Source of the DNA: Bacteroidales bacterium
GTDB taxonomy: Bacteria; Bacteroidota; Bacteroidia; Bacteroidales; P3
DNA length: 23,897 nucleotides
Reading direction: 5' to 3'
Assembly (NCBI GenBank): GCA_017618625.1
Contig: JAFZTV010000016.1
Coordinates: 1-23,897 of the forward strand
Shown here piece by piece: positions 1 through 8,140 of the stretch. Positions within the stretch are counted from its first letter, which is position 1. Each line of letters begins with the position of its first letter. Position numbers and translations under genes: made by a program. The notes beneath the pieces were generated by a model, which saw only the letters and a list, made by a program, of their open reading frames with translations, had not been told where the DNA came from and did no database searches.

Positions 1-28
1 CTCTTGACTCTTGACTCTTGACCTTTGA
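1..28. repeat. 7-bp tandem array at the window edge
   Basis: CTCTTGA is repeated three times without interruption (1-21) and followed by the variant CCTTTGA (22-28). On the minus strand this is the 3' end of the MBOAT reading frame, so the repeat encodes or borders its C-terminus. It has the same period as the heptad arrays at 2851, 11221, 12070 and 19265. Confidence 0.85.
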
Positions 29-1511
29 ACAGTCTCGGGATGGTGACGAGGAGTATGCCGATGGTAGCGAAGCCAGTAAAGTAAAGGAAGAAGTTCATCG
101 TGTGGGACGGCAGCGCAAGTCGCAAGTCGAACACGGCGATGAAGATAAGCACTATGGCGATGATACGTGCCCAAGGTCCCAGCTTCTTCCACCACTTGTA
201 GGCCAGGATGCCAAGTCCATTGAGGCCGCCCCAGGTGATGAAGTTGAACGAAGCCCCGTGCCACAAGCCGCCCAGCAGCATCGTGTCCATGTTGTTGATG
301 TTGGTGTTCATCTCGCGGCGGTGTTTCGGGAAGATGATGTAGACCGCCACCAGCACGACGGCCAGCGAAGCTATGGCTATCCACACCCACAGGGTGTTGG
401 CCATAAACCCTACGGAAGCCAGCACGATGGCGAGGATGAGGTAGGTAGCTACGGTGGCGTTGCGGTTGCCTCCGATGGGTATGTAGAGGTAGTCTTTGAG
501 CCAGTTGGAGAGCGAGATATGCCAGCGTTTCCAGAAGCCTGCGGGGTTGGTAGCCTTATAGGGCGAGTTGAAGTTGAGCGGCAGGTAGAAACCCATCAAC
601 ATGGCGACACCGATAGCGATGTCCGTATAGCCCGAGAAGTCGGCATAGACCTGCAGCGAGTATATGAGCAGCGAAGAGAAATTCTCGAAAGGGGTGTAGA
701 GCGACGGGTTGTCGAACACGCGGTCAACAAAGTTCACCGCCAGATAGTCGGCGAGGATAAGTTTCTTCGCCAAGCCGTTGAGTATCCAGAAAAGAGCGAT
801 ACCGAACTGGCGGCGTGTGAGGAAGAAAGGCTTGTAGAGCTGTGGTATAAACTGGTCGGCACGCACGATGGGACCTGCCACCAGCTGTGGGAAGAAGGTA
901 GTGTAGAAGCCGAAGTCGAGCACGTTTGACGCATGTTTCACCTTGCCTTTATACACGTCCACGATATAGCTTATGTTCTGAAAGGTGAAGAACGAGATGC
1001 CTACCGGCAGAAGTATCACCGAAGCGTCGAATCGGGCGGTGGCTGTGAAGTGGTTTGACCAACGAGCCAGCACGTTGACGGCTTCGAGCTGAGTGTGGAA
1101 GACGGTGTTGTAGATGTCGGTGAAGAAATAGGCATACTTGAAATAGGATAGCACCAACAAGTTCACCACCACGCCGAGAATCATCAGCACCTTAGCTCTC
1201 TTACGTTTACCGCCCATGCGCAGCGAGTCCATCCTTATGCCGAGTATCCATCCCACGAAGGTGGCGAAGATAAGCAGCAGCACGAAGAGCCCCGATGTCT
1301 TGTAGTAGAAGAAGAGGCTCACAAGAAAGAGGTAACCGTTCCTCATCAGGCGACGCCCTTTAGAGAAGGGGTGCTTGCGGTTTCCCACCTCGACTATCGC
1401 ACAGAACAACGCATAGACCAGCAGAAAGAACGCCCAGAAGTTGAACTGGGTGAAGAGCAACGGGTGAGAGTTGTCGAAAGCGAAGAGGTCGGTAAGATAG
1501 GAAAGGAACAA
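1..1511 (-). CDS. MBOAT-family O-acyltransferase (AlgI-like), 3' end cut off by the window
   Basis: Polytopic membrane acyltransferase. Family knowledge: MBOAT proteins of the AlgI/DltB type pass acyl (often acetyl) groups across the inner membrane to extracytoplasmic polysaccharides. The frame is open from 1511 to the window edge (about 503 codons). It is rich in hydrophobic segments. It carries the MBOAT signature WKRWHISLSNWLKDY with its His near residue 331, and LWHGASFNF with the second, invariant His near residue 418. No ATG lies in frame after the stop at about 1527-1529. I chose TTG at 1509-1511 because the resulting N-terminus (MFLSYLTDLFAFDNSHPLLF) resembles related proteins. It lies 48 nt downstream of the SGNH hydrolase gene and is probably co-transcribed with it; this pairing is typical of periplasmic polysaccharide O-acetylation. 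The last visible codons run through a 7-bp repeat. The acyl acceptor is unknown. Confidence 0.9.
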   Translation of the reverse strand, partial: MFLSYLTDLFAFDNSHPLLFTQFNFWAFFLLVYALFCAIVEVGNRKHPFSKGRRLMRNGYLFLVSLFFYYKTSGLFVLLLIFATFVGWILGIRMDSLRMGGKRKRAKVLMILGVVVNLLVLSYFKYAYFFTDIYNTVFHTQLEAVNVLARWSNHFTATARFDASVILLPVGISFFTFQNISYIVDVYKGKVKHASNVLDFGFYTTFFPQLVAGPIVRADQFIPQLYKPFFLTRRQFGIALFWILNGLAKKLILADYLAVNFVDRVFDNPSLYTPFENFSSLLIYSLQVYADFSGYTDIAIGVAMLMGFYLPLNFNSPYKATNPAGFWKRWHISLSNWLKDYLYIPIGGNRNATVATYLILAIVLASVGFMANTLWVWIAIASLAVVLVAVYIIFPKHRREMNTNINNMDTMLLGGLWHGASFNFITWGGLNGLGILAYKWWKKLGPWARIIAIVLIFIAVFDLRLALPSHTMNFFLYFTGFATIGILLVTIPRLFKGQESRVK

Positions 1512-1515
1512 CTTT

Positions 1516-1542
1516 AAGGGAATATGTTAATGCGTGAATGCG
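1516..1542. repeat. Short 8-bp period repeat between the SGNH and MBOAT genes
   Basis: On the minus strand the spacer reads as units of eight: CGCATTCA, then CGCATTAA, then a weaker CATATTCC. It lies in the 48-nt gap between two co-oriented genes. The array is short, so chance cannot be excluded, but it resembles the longer 7-bp arrays elsewhere in the window. Confidence 0.45.
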
Positions 1543-1559
1543 TTAGTTTTGTGGTTGCT

Positions 1560-2846
1560 TTATCGGTCTATCGGCGAATACTTTCCGGAGTTGGTTTTGT
1601 TTCCTGCGACAGCTTTCTGACCGGCAGCCTTGAAGAACGCTTCGACAAAGAGGTCGCCCAGCAACTCATATCCCGCTCGGGTGAAATGTATTCGGTCGTT
1701 CTGGGCAAGTTTGTCGAGACGCCATTTGTCCATCGACTCCAGTCCTCCCATAATCTCAAACTGATCCCACACGGCACCGCCCGTCTCCTTTGCAAGCCGA
1801 TAGAAAACATCTCGTGCCAGCAGACCGTTGCGATTCACCTGATAGACCTTGCGTTTCACACGCTTGAAGCTGTCGTTGTTGGTGATGAACACGAAAGCGC
1901 AGTCGGGGGATATTTTCCTTATCGAATCGCACAGAGCGAGATAGTTGCGACGGAATGTGACGGTATCGAAGTCCTTTGCCGCCGCATCGTTGATTCCGAT
2001 GCCGAAAACAACCATATCGGGACGCACAATCTTGAGGTCTTCCACCAAATAGGGGCATTTCTGCAGATAGTCGGGCACAGCAGCCCCGTTCACACCCACT
2101 GAGTGAAGTGTTACCCCGGGTTTTTTGTTGCCAAGATAGATGCCTGTCAGCGTGAAGGTGTGTAGCGAATCGCATGGCAGCACTACGGCAAAGGAATCCA
2201 CCTCGGAATGGAGGTTGAACACGAAACGTCTGGAGGCTTCGTCAACATACGAGGGCCATACCTCGCGCTCAGCTATGCGTAATGTCGGCACCACCCCTTC
2301 GGGCGAATAGCCCATAATCACAATGCGGTCGGTATGCCAGTTGATTGTGGTGTCGTTGTTCCAGTACTTTATCACCGAGAAGGTGTCGGCGGCGGTGACG
2401 GCGATGCCGCACAAGCCCAGCTCTTTCTGAGGCTCCTTATAGACGTTGCGCGTCAAGCCCATCTTCTCTTTGCAGCTTATGCGGTAGTCGGCCGGGTTGT
2501 TGCATTTGGCAGCCGCCGAATAGGGGAAGACAAGTCCACGATCCGAAGCACCCGCACTATTCACCAGATGGCGTCGGATGCGGTGGCTCATGGTGCCAGC
2601 CTGCACATGCGAACCTCCGATATGCATAACGCTTATGCGTCCGCGCCCGTTCTGCTGCAGAGAGTTCCATTTGGCAAAGAAAGCCCTCATCGACGACGAC
2701 GATGTGTCGTATTTCAGCGTGTTGGCCGCGAGGTCTATCTTGGCATGCTTACACTCTTTCACCGTCTTCTCGACATTCTGTGATCCAAGCTCACCACACA
2801 AAAGCATGGCAGCAATCAGCAATATATGATACTTAAGGCTATTCAA
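1560..2846 (-). CDS. Secreted SGNH/GDSL-type hydrolase or acetyltransferase partner
   Basis: 428-aa exported protein. A hydrophobic N-terminal segment (about residues 5-18) suggests a signal peptide. SGNH-fold blocks are visible: MHIGGSHVQAG with the candidate catalytic Ser at residue 79, FGIGIND (281-287) as block III, and DRIHF (384-388) supplying the Asp and His of the catalytic pair. Block I reads GGS rather than the usual GDS. Family knowledge: such proteins remove or transfer acyl groups on carbohydrates. Paired with an MBOAT protein they often act as the periplasmic half of an O-acetylation system (compare AlgJ/AlgX or PatB). The adjacent downstream MBOAT gene supports that role here, but the substrate cannot be read. 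The start is TTG at 2844-2846; no in-frame ATG gives a better signal peptide. Confidence 0.82.
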   Translation of the reverse strand: MNSLKYHILLIAAMLLCGELGSQNVEKTVKECKHAKIDLAANTLKYDTSSSSMRAFFAKWNSLQQNGRGRISVMHIGGSHVQAGTMSHRIRRHLVNSAGASDRGLVFPYSAAAKCNNPADYRISCKEKMGLTRNVYKEPQKELGLCGIAVTAADTFSVIKYWNNDTTINWHTDRIVIMGYSPEGVVPTLRIAEREVWPSYVDEASRRFVFNLHSEVDSFAVVLPCDSLHTFTLTGIYLGNKKPGVTLHSVGVNGAAVPDYLQKCPYLVEDLKIVRPDMVVFGIGINDAAAKDFDTVTFRRNYLALCDSIRKISPDCAFVFITNNDSFKRVKRKVYQVNRNGLLARDVFYRLAKETGGAVWDQFEIMGGLESMDKWRLDKLAQNDRIHFTRAGYELLGDLFVEAFFKAAGQKAVAGNKTNSGKYSPIDR

Positions 2847-2850
2847 TTTT

Positions 2851-2892
2851 TAGTGGTCAGTGGTTAGTAGTCAGTTTAAAACTAGAAACTAA
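2851..2892. repeat. 7-bp period array in the trpS/SGNH spacer
   Basis: Six consecutive heptads fill the gap: TAGTGGT, CAGTGGT, TAGTAGT, then CAGTTTA, then AAACTAG, AAACTAA. The sequence shifts from a TAGTGGT type to an AAACTAR type while the 7-bp phase stays unbroken. The trpS stop codon (2889-2891) lies inside the last unit, and the SGNH start (2846) is 4 nt from the other end, so the array makes up essentially the whole spacer. Confidence 0.8.
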
Positions 2893-3890
2893 TTCCTATA
2901 TCCAATCGTCCGTCTCACTTCGTCGATGGTTTTGCGGGCGCTCTCGCGGGCTTTCTCTTTGCCCTGATCCATGATGCTGGCCAGTCGTTGCTCGTCAGAC
3001 GAGTATTCAACGATCCTCTCTCTTATGGGTGCTACGAAAGCTACCATGTCCTCGGCCAGCTGTTTTTTCATGTCGCCGTAGCGTATCTGACATTTGTTGT
3101 AGAGGTCGTCGAAGTGAGCCACTGTGTCGGGAGTTGAGACGGCACGCATCAGCGCGAAGAGGTTCTCTATCTCCTCCGGCTTCTTCTGGTTCATCTCCGT
3201 GGGGCCGCTGTCGCTCTTGGCTTTCATCACCTTTTTGCGTATCACCTCATCGGGGTCGGTGAGGAAGATGGTGCTCGCCTCGCCTTCGCTCTTACCCATC
3301 TTGCCGGCACCGTTCAGGGCCGGAATCTTCACCAGCCCTGTGGCCGAGCCGATAGCCTGCGGCAGAGGGAACACCTCGGCGCCGTACATATTGTTGAAGC
3401 GCTGGGCGAAAGTGCGTGTCATCTCCAGATGCTGCTCCTGATCCTTGCCCACAGGAACCTTGTTGGCCTTGTGTATGAGGATGTCCGCAGCCATGAGCGT
3501 CGGGTAAGTCAGCAGGCCGGCGTTCACGTTGTTGGGGTTCTGACGCACTTTGTCTTTGAACGAGGTCACACGCTCCAACTCGCCGAGGTAGGCGTTCATG
3601 TTGAAGAAGAGGTAGAGCTCGATCGTCTCAGGCAAGTCACTCTGAAGGTATATAGTAGCCTTGTCTGGGTCGAGGCCTGCCGCCAGGTAGGCAGCCATAA
3701 TCTTGCGAGCATCGCCGTAGATGCTTCCCGGCGTAGGGTGGGTGGTCAGCGAATGGTAGTCGGCGATGAAGAAATAGCAGTCGTATTCATCCTGCATCTT
3801 CACGAAGTTGCGCAGAGCTCCGAAGTAGTTGCCTAGGTGCAGGTTGCCCGTGGGACGTATTCCGCTGCAGACGATGTCTCTTTTTTCCAT
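2889..3890 (-). CDS. trpS: Tryptophanyl-tRNA synthetase
   Basis: 333-aa class I aminoacyl-tRNA synthetase of normal bacterial TrpRS length. It charges tRNA-Trp with tryptophan in the cytoplasm. The HIGH-like motif is PTGNLHLGN (13-21). The KMSKS-like motif is KMGKS (197-201). A TrpRS-type segment, VPVGKDQEQHLEMTR, lies at 146-160. These separate it from TyrRS. The start is ATG at 3888-3890. A -7-type element (TAAATTTG on the minus strand) lies about 80 nt upstream, so trpS probably has its own promoter. The unknown lipoprotein gene upstream ends at 4014. The downstream spacer to the SGNH gene is a heptad repeat array. Confidence 0.97.
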   Translation of the reverse strand: MEKRDIVCSGIRPTGNLHLGNYFGALRNFVKMQDEYDCYFFIADYHSLTTHPTPGSIYGDARKIMAAYLAAGLDPDKATIYLQSDLPETIELYLFFNMNAYLGELERVTSFKDKVRQNPNNVNAGLLTYPTLMAADILIHKANKVPVGKDQEQHLEMTRTFAQRFNNMYGAEVFPLPQAIGSATGLVKIPALNGAGKMGKSEGEASTIFLTDPDEVIRKKVMKAKSDSGPTEMNQKKPEEIENLFALMRAVSTPDTVAHFDDLYNKCQIRYGDMKKQLAEDMVAFVAPIRERIVEYSSDEQRLASIMDQGKEKARESARKTIDEVRRTIGYRN

Positions 3891-3969
3891 AGTTTTAAGT
3901 CGTTATAGCAAGCTATCAATCATATTCCCAGGTAATCAGTGTCATTGCCCGACGTTGTCCGGGAGTGTG

Positions 3970-3977
3970 CAAATTTA
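3970..3977 (-). promoter_or_regulatory. Probable -7 element of the trpS promoter
   Basis: The minus strand reads TAAATTTG, matching the Bacteroidota -7 consensus TAnnTTTG. No good TTTG -33 box is visible at the usual spacing, so the assignment rests on the -7 box and its position about 80 nt upstream of the trpS ATG. The predicted leader contains a small imperfect GC hairpin (about 3948-3964). Confidence 0.45.
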
Positions 3978-4013
3978 CAGATAATTATTGAAATACCTCC
4001 CACCTTTTATCCA

Positions 4014-4955
4014 TCATAATTCGACTGCCGGCCAGCCGTAGTCCTGATAGAAGCGGACGATGAGATTGTTGCGCTTCACATACTCCTGCAGCTGCTCCTT
4101 GCGGACGGCCTCGCGGACGTCTTGATTGGAGTGCATGTTCTGATAGACATCATAGTATTCGCCGAAGATGCGCTGTGCGCTTGCCTGATAAGTCGCGCCG
4201 TCTTCTGTCTGCTCAAAAGCGGTAATTTTATAGGTGCCGTCTTCTTTGCTTATGGTCATGAGACCAGAGTGGTTGCCGCCGGAAACGCATTTCAGCGTGT
4301 CGCCAGAGACATTGTACCAGAACACCCAGAAGTCGCCCCATACGCGAAGTGAATCCTCATGGACCATCATCAGCGTCGGGATGCAGAGCTCGCCTTTACT
4401 ATAATCCTTACCAATCTCATTGACCAGGTAGTCGCTGATGGCCTGGCGGAGTGCCTGCTCGTCGCGGTTCTGTGCGATGTGGCGGATGCAATCGGCCTTG
4501 TGGCCGTCGAAGTCGGACATGAGCCAGACGCCGTTCACCTTTTCCATATAGAGTTTGTGCTCTTCGACGTCGCTAGACTCGCTGGTTTCCGTTTCGCCTT
4601 CGCAGAATTTCTGACGCACGTTGACGGTGGCTATGGTGTGGGTTTTGTCAGTCTTTTCCACGCCGACAACCTCGAAGTCGGCAATTGTGCCGCCGTTGCC
4701 AGTCACGAAGTAGTAGAGCCATTCGTGATCGAGCGCCTCATGGCTGGGGAGGTTGAACATTGTGTCGAGCACATTGTAGAAGTCCTCGGTCATGTAGTCG
4801 CGCGACTGTTCGAGCAGTTCGTGGTCGGGGATATAGTTGCACAATTCGGCAGCACGCTGCTTCAATTGTTTTTCGGAGTCGCTGCATGCGGTTAACGACA
4901 GAATGGTGACAAATACAGCAACAATTGTTACTGCTTTGGTGAGTAGCTGTTTCAT
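4014..4955 (-). CDS. Lipoprotein of unknown function
   Basis: 313 aa. The N-terminus is a lipoprotein signal: a charged start, a hydrophobic stretch and a lipobox ending LTAC with Cys24, so the product is exported and lipid-anchored. The mature part has no catalytic motif I recognise. The C-terminal half (about 165-313) contains GDFWVFWYNVSGDTLKCVSG and ends YVKRNN...QDYGWPAVEL. I associate this pattern with uncharacterised Bacteroidales lipoproteins, from memory only. It lies 81 nt downstream of the SulP transporter gene with no clear promoter between them, so co-transcription is possible. The ATG start at 4953-4955 fits the signal peptide. No function is proposed. Confidence 0.85.
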   Translation of the reverse strand: MKQLLTKAVTIVAVFVTILSLTACSDSEKQLKQRAAELCNYIPDHELLEQSRDYMTEDFYNVLDTMFNLPSHEALDHEWLYYFVTGNGGTIADFEVVGVEKTDKTHTIATVNVRQKFCEGETETSESSDVEEHKLYMEKVNGVWLMSDFDGHKADCIRHIAQNRDEQALRQAISDYLVNEIGKDYSKGELCIPTLMMVHEDSLRVWGDFWVFWYNVSGDTLKCVSGGNHSGLMTISKEDGTYKITAFEQTEDGATYQASAQRIFGEYYDVYQNMHSNQDVREAVRKEQLQEYVKRNNLIVRFYQDYGWPAVEL

Positions 4956-5036
4956 ATTTTTTTCGTTTATGGTGTTGAGTTTATTTTGCCAGAATATCTA
5001 AAGGGATGCGGCCAACGTGAATACATGGTCACACAA

Positions 5037-6743
5037 TCAGCTCTGAAGGCTGGTGATTTTGCGGAGGTAGTCGGTGCAGTCCTCGAAAGTCTTGAAGGTG
5101 TGGTCCTCAGGAACAATGGCTGGGATGACGTTCATGCGACGCAGCATATACATGGGTTGCGGCTGGATGATAGTCATCAGCACCGTGGCACCGCGCGACT
5201 GAATCTCCTTGATTGCCGTTTCCATGGCGTAGAGGCCCGACTGGTCCATAAAGCTTACAAGGCGCATGCGGATGATGACTATTTTGGCATCGACGGGTAC
5301 ATCGGTCATCACCTGTTTGAATTTGTTGATGGTGCCGAAGAATATGGGACCGTTGAGTCGCTGGATGTAGATGCTGTGTTTTGCGGTGTCGGGCATGCCG
5401 CCTTCGTCGCTCCAGGGGCTCTCTTTGTCGAAATTGGTCATCTCCTGGCTGCTGTAGCCGCCTTCGACCAGGTCGCTGGCGCGTTTCATGAAGAGCACGC
5501 ATGCAATGACCATACCAATGCCGACTGCTGTGAGTAGGTCAACGAAGACGGTGACGAGGAAGACCACGATAAGGACGACGGCGTCGGCACGCGGTATTTT
5601 AAGCAGGTCTTTGAACCCTTTGAAGTCTATGATGCCCCAGCCGACGGTGATGAGGATGCCGGCAAGGACTGAAAGCGGAACATATTTGACAAGGCTTCCA
5701 AGGCCGAGCATGACGGCGAGGAGCAGGATGGCGTGAACGACACCGCTGAAGCGTGTGCGCCCACCGCTCTTGACATTGACCACGGTGCGCATGGTGGCAC
5801 CCGCGCCCGGGAGGCCGCAGAAGAGTCCAGCGACGGCATTGCCGATACCCTGACCGATAAGCTCGCGGTTGGAGTTGTGTTTGGTCTTGGTTATATTGTC
5901 AGCTACCACCGATGTGAGCAGAGTGTCGATGGAACCGAGGCCCGCAAGGGTGAGGCCCGGGATGATGGAGGCTTTCAGGATGGTGAGCCAGTCGAGGCCC
6001 GCAAGGGAGACGCTATCGTTGAGGAAGAAGGGTTTGGGAAGGCCGGAAGGGATGAGGCCTATGGTGAGTTTCTCGGGCAGGTTGCAGAAGAGAGAGACGA
6101 CGGTCATCACGACAAGGGCGACGAGAGTGGCTGGCACTTTCTTGGTGAGCAGCGGGAAGAGGGTGACGATAAGTATGGTGCCCAGGCCGAGCAGGAGCGC
6201 AGTGAGAGATATGCCATCGGAAACGGCCGAGGGGAAGCCTGCGAGGAGCTGAATCATCGAGCCAGACCCTTTAAGACCAACCAAAGGATAAATCTGCTGC
6301 AAGATGATGATGACGCCGATGCCACTCATGAAGCCAGAAAGTACGGGGTAGGGGATATAGCGGACATACTTGCCCAGCTTTATTATGCCGAAAAGCACTT
6401 GGAAGAGGCCGCAGAAGAGAGCGGCGAGAGCCATGGAGATAAGGACTGCCGAGAGGCTGCCCGAAGAGGTGGCCCAAGCGGAACCGACTAGAGCGGCAGC
6501 AACGACGGTCATGGGGCCTGTGGGGCCGCTTATCTGCGAGGGAGTTCCACCGAAAATGGCGGCAAACATGCCAAGCATGGCCGCACCCACAAGTCCGGCG
6601 AGGGCGCCGATGGAGGCAGCGTCGGGGGAGTCGATGGAGCCAAACGCCTGAATACCGAAAGCGAGAGCCAGCGGCAGGGCTACGATGCCCGCGGTGAGGC
6701 CACCGAAGAGGTCACCTTTGAGGTTGGAGAAAAGTTTATTCAT
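5037..6743 (-). CDS. SulP-family inorganic anion transporter with C-terminal STAS domain
   Basis: 568-aa inner-membrane transporter of normal SulP length. The N-terminal part (about 1-425) is a string of hydrophobic segments beginning FGGLTAGIVALPLALAFG, the characteristic SulP first-helix motif. The segment from about 457 to the end is a STAS domain with VSFMDQSGLYAMETA, the conserved loop carrying the regulatory Ser. Family knowledge: SulP proteins move sulfate, bicarbonate or related oxyanions, often coupled to Na+ or H+. The substrate cannot be told from sequence here: no carbonic anhydrase or sulfate-assimilation gene is adjacent. The ATG is at 6741-6743. The 344-bp upstream spacer also holds the divergent sigma-factor promoter. 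A lipoprotein gene follows 81 nt downstream. Confidence 0.95.
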   Translation of the reverse strand: MNKLFSNLKGDLFGGLTAGIVALPLALAFGIQAFGSIDSPDAASIGALAGLVGAAMLGMFAAIFGGTPSQISGPTGPMTVVAAALVGSAWATSSGSLSAVLISMALAALFCGLFQVLFGIIKLGKYVRYIPYPVLSGFMSGIGVIIILQQIYPLVGLKGSGSMIQLLAGFPSAVSDGISLTALLLGLGTILIVTLFPLLTKKVPATLVALVVMTVVSLFCNLPEKLTIGLIPSGLPKPFFLNDSVSLAGLDWLTILKASIIPGLTLAGLGSIDTLLTSVVADNITKTKHNSNRELIGQGIGNAVAGLFCGLPGAGATMRTVVNVKSGGRTRFSGVVHAILLLAVMLGLGSLVKYVPLSVLAGILITVGWGIIDFKGFKDLLKIPRADAVVLIVVFLVTVFVDLLTAVGIGMVIACVLFMKRASDLVEGGYSSQEMTNFDKESPWSDEGGMPDTAKHSIYIQRLNGPIFFGTINKFKQVMTDVPVDAKIVIIRMRLVSFMDQSGLYAMETAIKEIQSRGATVLMTIIQPQPMYMLRRMNVIPAIVPEDHTFKTFEDCTDYLRKITSLQS

Positions 6744-6978
6744 TGAAAGGATTAAGTTTTAAGGTCAATGTTTTATTGTATTGAAATACATAAAACGTCG
6801 CGAGAGGTTATTTATTATGGAGAAATTTTCAACAAAGAGCGAAAACGGGAGCCGCGACGGAAAGAATTAATCAACAATAAGTTGTAAACAACTAAGGGAA
6901 TTGAAAATGTTAAAATTTGATTTTTAACAAAATAAACAACAAACGTCACACACTAAAAACATAAAATGTCCGTAGAGG
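6744..6978. other. AT-rich divergent spacer between SulP and the sigma-factor gene
   Basis: No credible reading frame. The sequence is AT-rich with several A-runs. A leftward promoter for the SulP gene is expected here, but I see only weak matches. The rightward promoter at 6979-7009 closes the interval. Confidence 0.5.
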
Positions 6979-7009
6979 TTTGCTATTTCAAAAAAAACTT
7001 CTATCTTTG
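6979..7009 (+). promoter_or_regulatory. Bacteroidota-type promoter of the ECF sigma-factor gene
   Basis: TTTG (6979-6982), a 19-nt spacer, then TATCTTTG (7002-7009). This is a full match to the Bacteroidota housekeeping consensus with optimal spacing. It predicts a leader of about 70 nt before the ATG at 7088. Confidence 0.85.
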
Positions 7010-7087
7010 CAAAGTTAATTAAACAGAAACAAACAACCTAGCCTATAGAAACAACGACTATCAGTTTTGAATCAATAAGACATAGTT

Positions 7088-7678
7088 ATGGACAAGAAGC
7101 TTTCCAAACTTACGGACAATGAACTGATACAAGGGTACAGGGATGGCAACAAAGATTGCTTTGAGACGTTGCTTGCCAGGTATCAGGCTAAGGTTTACGG
7201 CTACATCTTCTCGGTTGTAAAAGACAAGGAGATTGCCGATGACGTATTCCAGGACACGTTCCTCAAGGTGATTGTCACCATCAACTCTGGCGTTTACAAG
7301 GATGAGAACAAATTCATCCATTGGGTGATGCGCATTGCCCACAATTTGATTGTCGACCACTACCGTCGCGGCAACAAGATGCCGATGGTGCCTAACCGTC
7401 CGGATTACGACGTTGTGCAGACGCTCAAACTGCAGGATGAAGATGTGGAGCACCGCATCATTCGCCAACAGACGAGTGCAAATATACGCAAGCTTGTCCG
7501 AATGCTGCCGCCCGAGCAGCGTCGTGTGGTCATCCTGCGGCACTATGGTAAATGCGATTTCAAGGACATTGCCGCCCGTACCGGCGTCAGCATCAACACC
7601 GCGCTGGGCCGTATGCGCTACGCCATCATCAACCTGCGCCGTCTGGCTCAGGAGAACAACATGCAGATTGAATTGTGA
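7088..7678 (+). CDS. Stand-alone ECF-type RNA polymerase sigma factor
   Basis: 196 aa, with two regions typical of group 4 sigma-70 factors. Region 2 (about 22-95) contains DDVFQDTFLKV and KFIHWVMRIAHNLIVDHYRR, which bind the core polymerase and the -10-like DNA. Region 4 (about 133-187) contains LPPEQRRVVILRHYGKCDFK and a helix-turn-helix ending RMRYAIINLRRL. Family knowledge: ECF factors redirect RNA polymerase to stress or uptake regulons. Many in this phylum pair with a FecR-like anti-sigma factor and a SusC-like receptor. None is adjacent here, so the gene is an orphan and its control is unknown. It has its own consensus promoter and a terminator 45 nt downstream, and is probably monocistronic. 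Confidence 0.95.
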   Translation: MDKKLSKLTDNELIQGYRDGNKDCFETLLARYQAKVYGYIFSVVKDKEIADDVFQDTFLKVIVTINSGVYKDENKFIHWVMRIAHNLIVDHYRRGNKMPMVPNRPDYDVVQTLKLQDEDVEHRIIRQQTSANIRKLVRMLPPEQRRVVILRHYGKCDFKDIAARTGVSINTALGRMRYAIINLRRLAQENNMQIEL

Positions 7679-7722
7679 TTTGACTGACACTGGTTTTTAA
7701 GTTGTTTTTTTTCATTTTTTTG

Positions 7723-7751
7723 AAACAGGGCTCACAAAGTCCTGTTTTTTT
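7723..7751 (+). terminator. Rho-independent terminator after the sigma-factor gene
   Basis: Stem AAACAGG (7723-7729) pairs with CCTGTTT (7741-7747) around an 11-nt loop and runs into a T-tract to 7751. It lies 45 nt after the sigma-factor stop codon. Confidence 0.7.
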
Positions 7752-7912
7752 GTGCAGGATTTGCAGAGTACCTGAAATGTTAAAAATATAGGGGCATACA
7801 ATAAAACCACACAAGCGGTAGTTTTTTATTCGGTTGTTTCAGATTGACATTGTGCAATCAAAGTCAACAGAGAGACAACCACAAACAAGAAGTCAAACCC
7901 AAAAGTGCGCGT

Positions 7913-8119
7913 ATGGAGCAATTCTACCCCCTTCAAAACCAAAGCACAAATACATCATTGAAGACGGCAAGCGCAATGGGTCCTTCAAAGCGGGTGCTAG
8001 AGGTTATCCTAGGAGCCGCTGAGGCTGAATGTAGCGTCCTGTGCCGTGTGGGCCAGCGCCAACGTTGCTTCCAGCAAATCCGTTTCGATTCGGTGAGGAT
8101 GGAAGTATGCCTCAACTGA
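7913..8119 (+). CDS. Possible small protein of 68 aa, unknown
   Basis: ATG at 7913 opens a 68-aa frame beginning MEQFYPLQNQ, with a central PSKRVLEVILGAAEAE stretch that looks like an amphipathic helix. I do not recognise a family with certainty. A PS-(K/R)-x-L-(E/D)-x-I-L pattern is reminiscent of short conserved Bacteroidales proteins, from memory only. Support for expression is indirect: a perfect 17-bp terminator-like hairpin begins 21 nt after the stop codon, and the gene lies between two bona fide rightward genes. Against it, no consensus promoter is visible upstream and the C-terminal half has a less protein-like composition. The frame extends upstream to a TTG at 7844. Confidence 0.38.
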   Translation: MEQFYPLQNQSTNTSLKTASAMGPSKRVLEVILGAAEAECSVLCRVGQRQRCFQQIRFDSVRMEVCLN

Positions 8120-8140
8120 TGAAGAGGAGAAAGAAAGGGT

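Noticed and set aside
18..929. 303-aa forward open frame
   Set aside because: It lies opposite the MBOAT gene, whose reverse frame has intact family motifs. The forward translation is charged and repetitive, as shadows are.
5733..6491. 252-aa forward open frame
   Set aside because: Antisense shadow of the SulP transporter; no signal or motif of its own.
7998..8040. Two CTAG sites within the 68-aa frame as another 11-bp array
   Set aside because: The CTAG sites are 12 bp apart and neighbouring 11-mers do not match, so the phase is not maintained.
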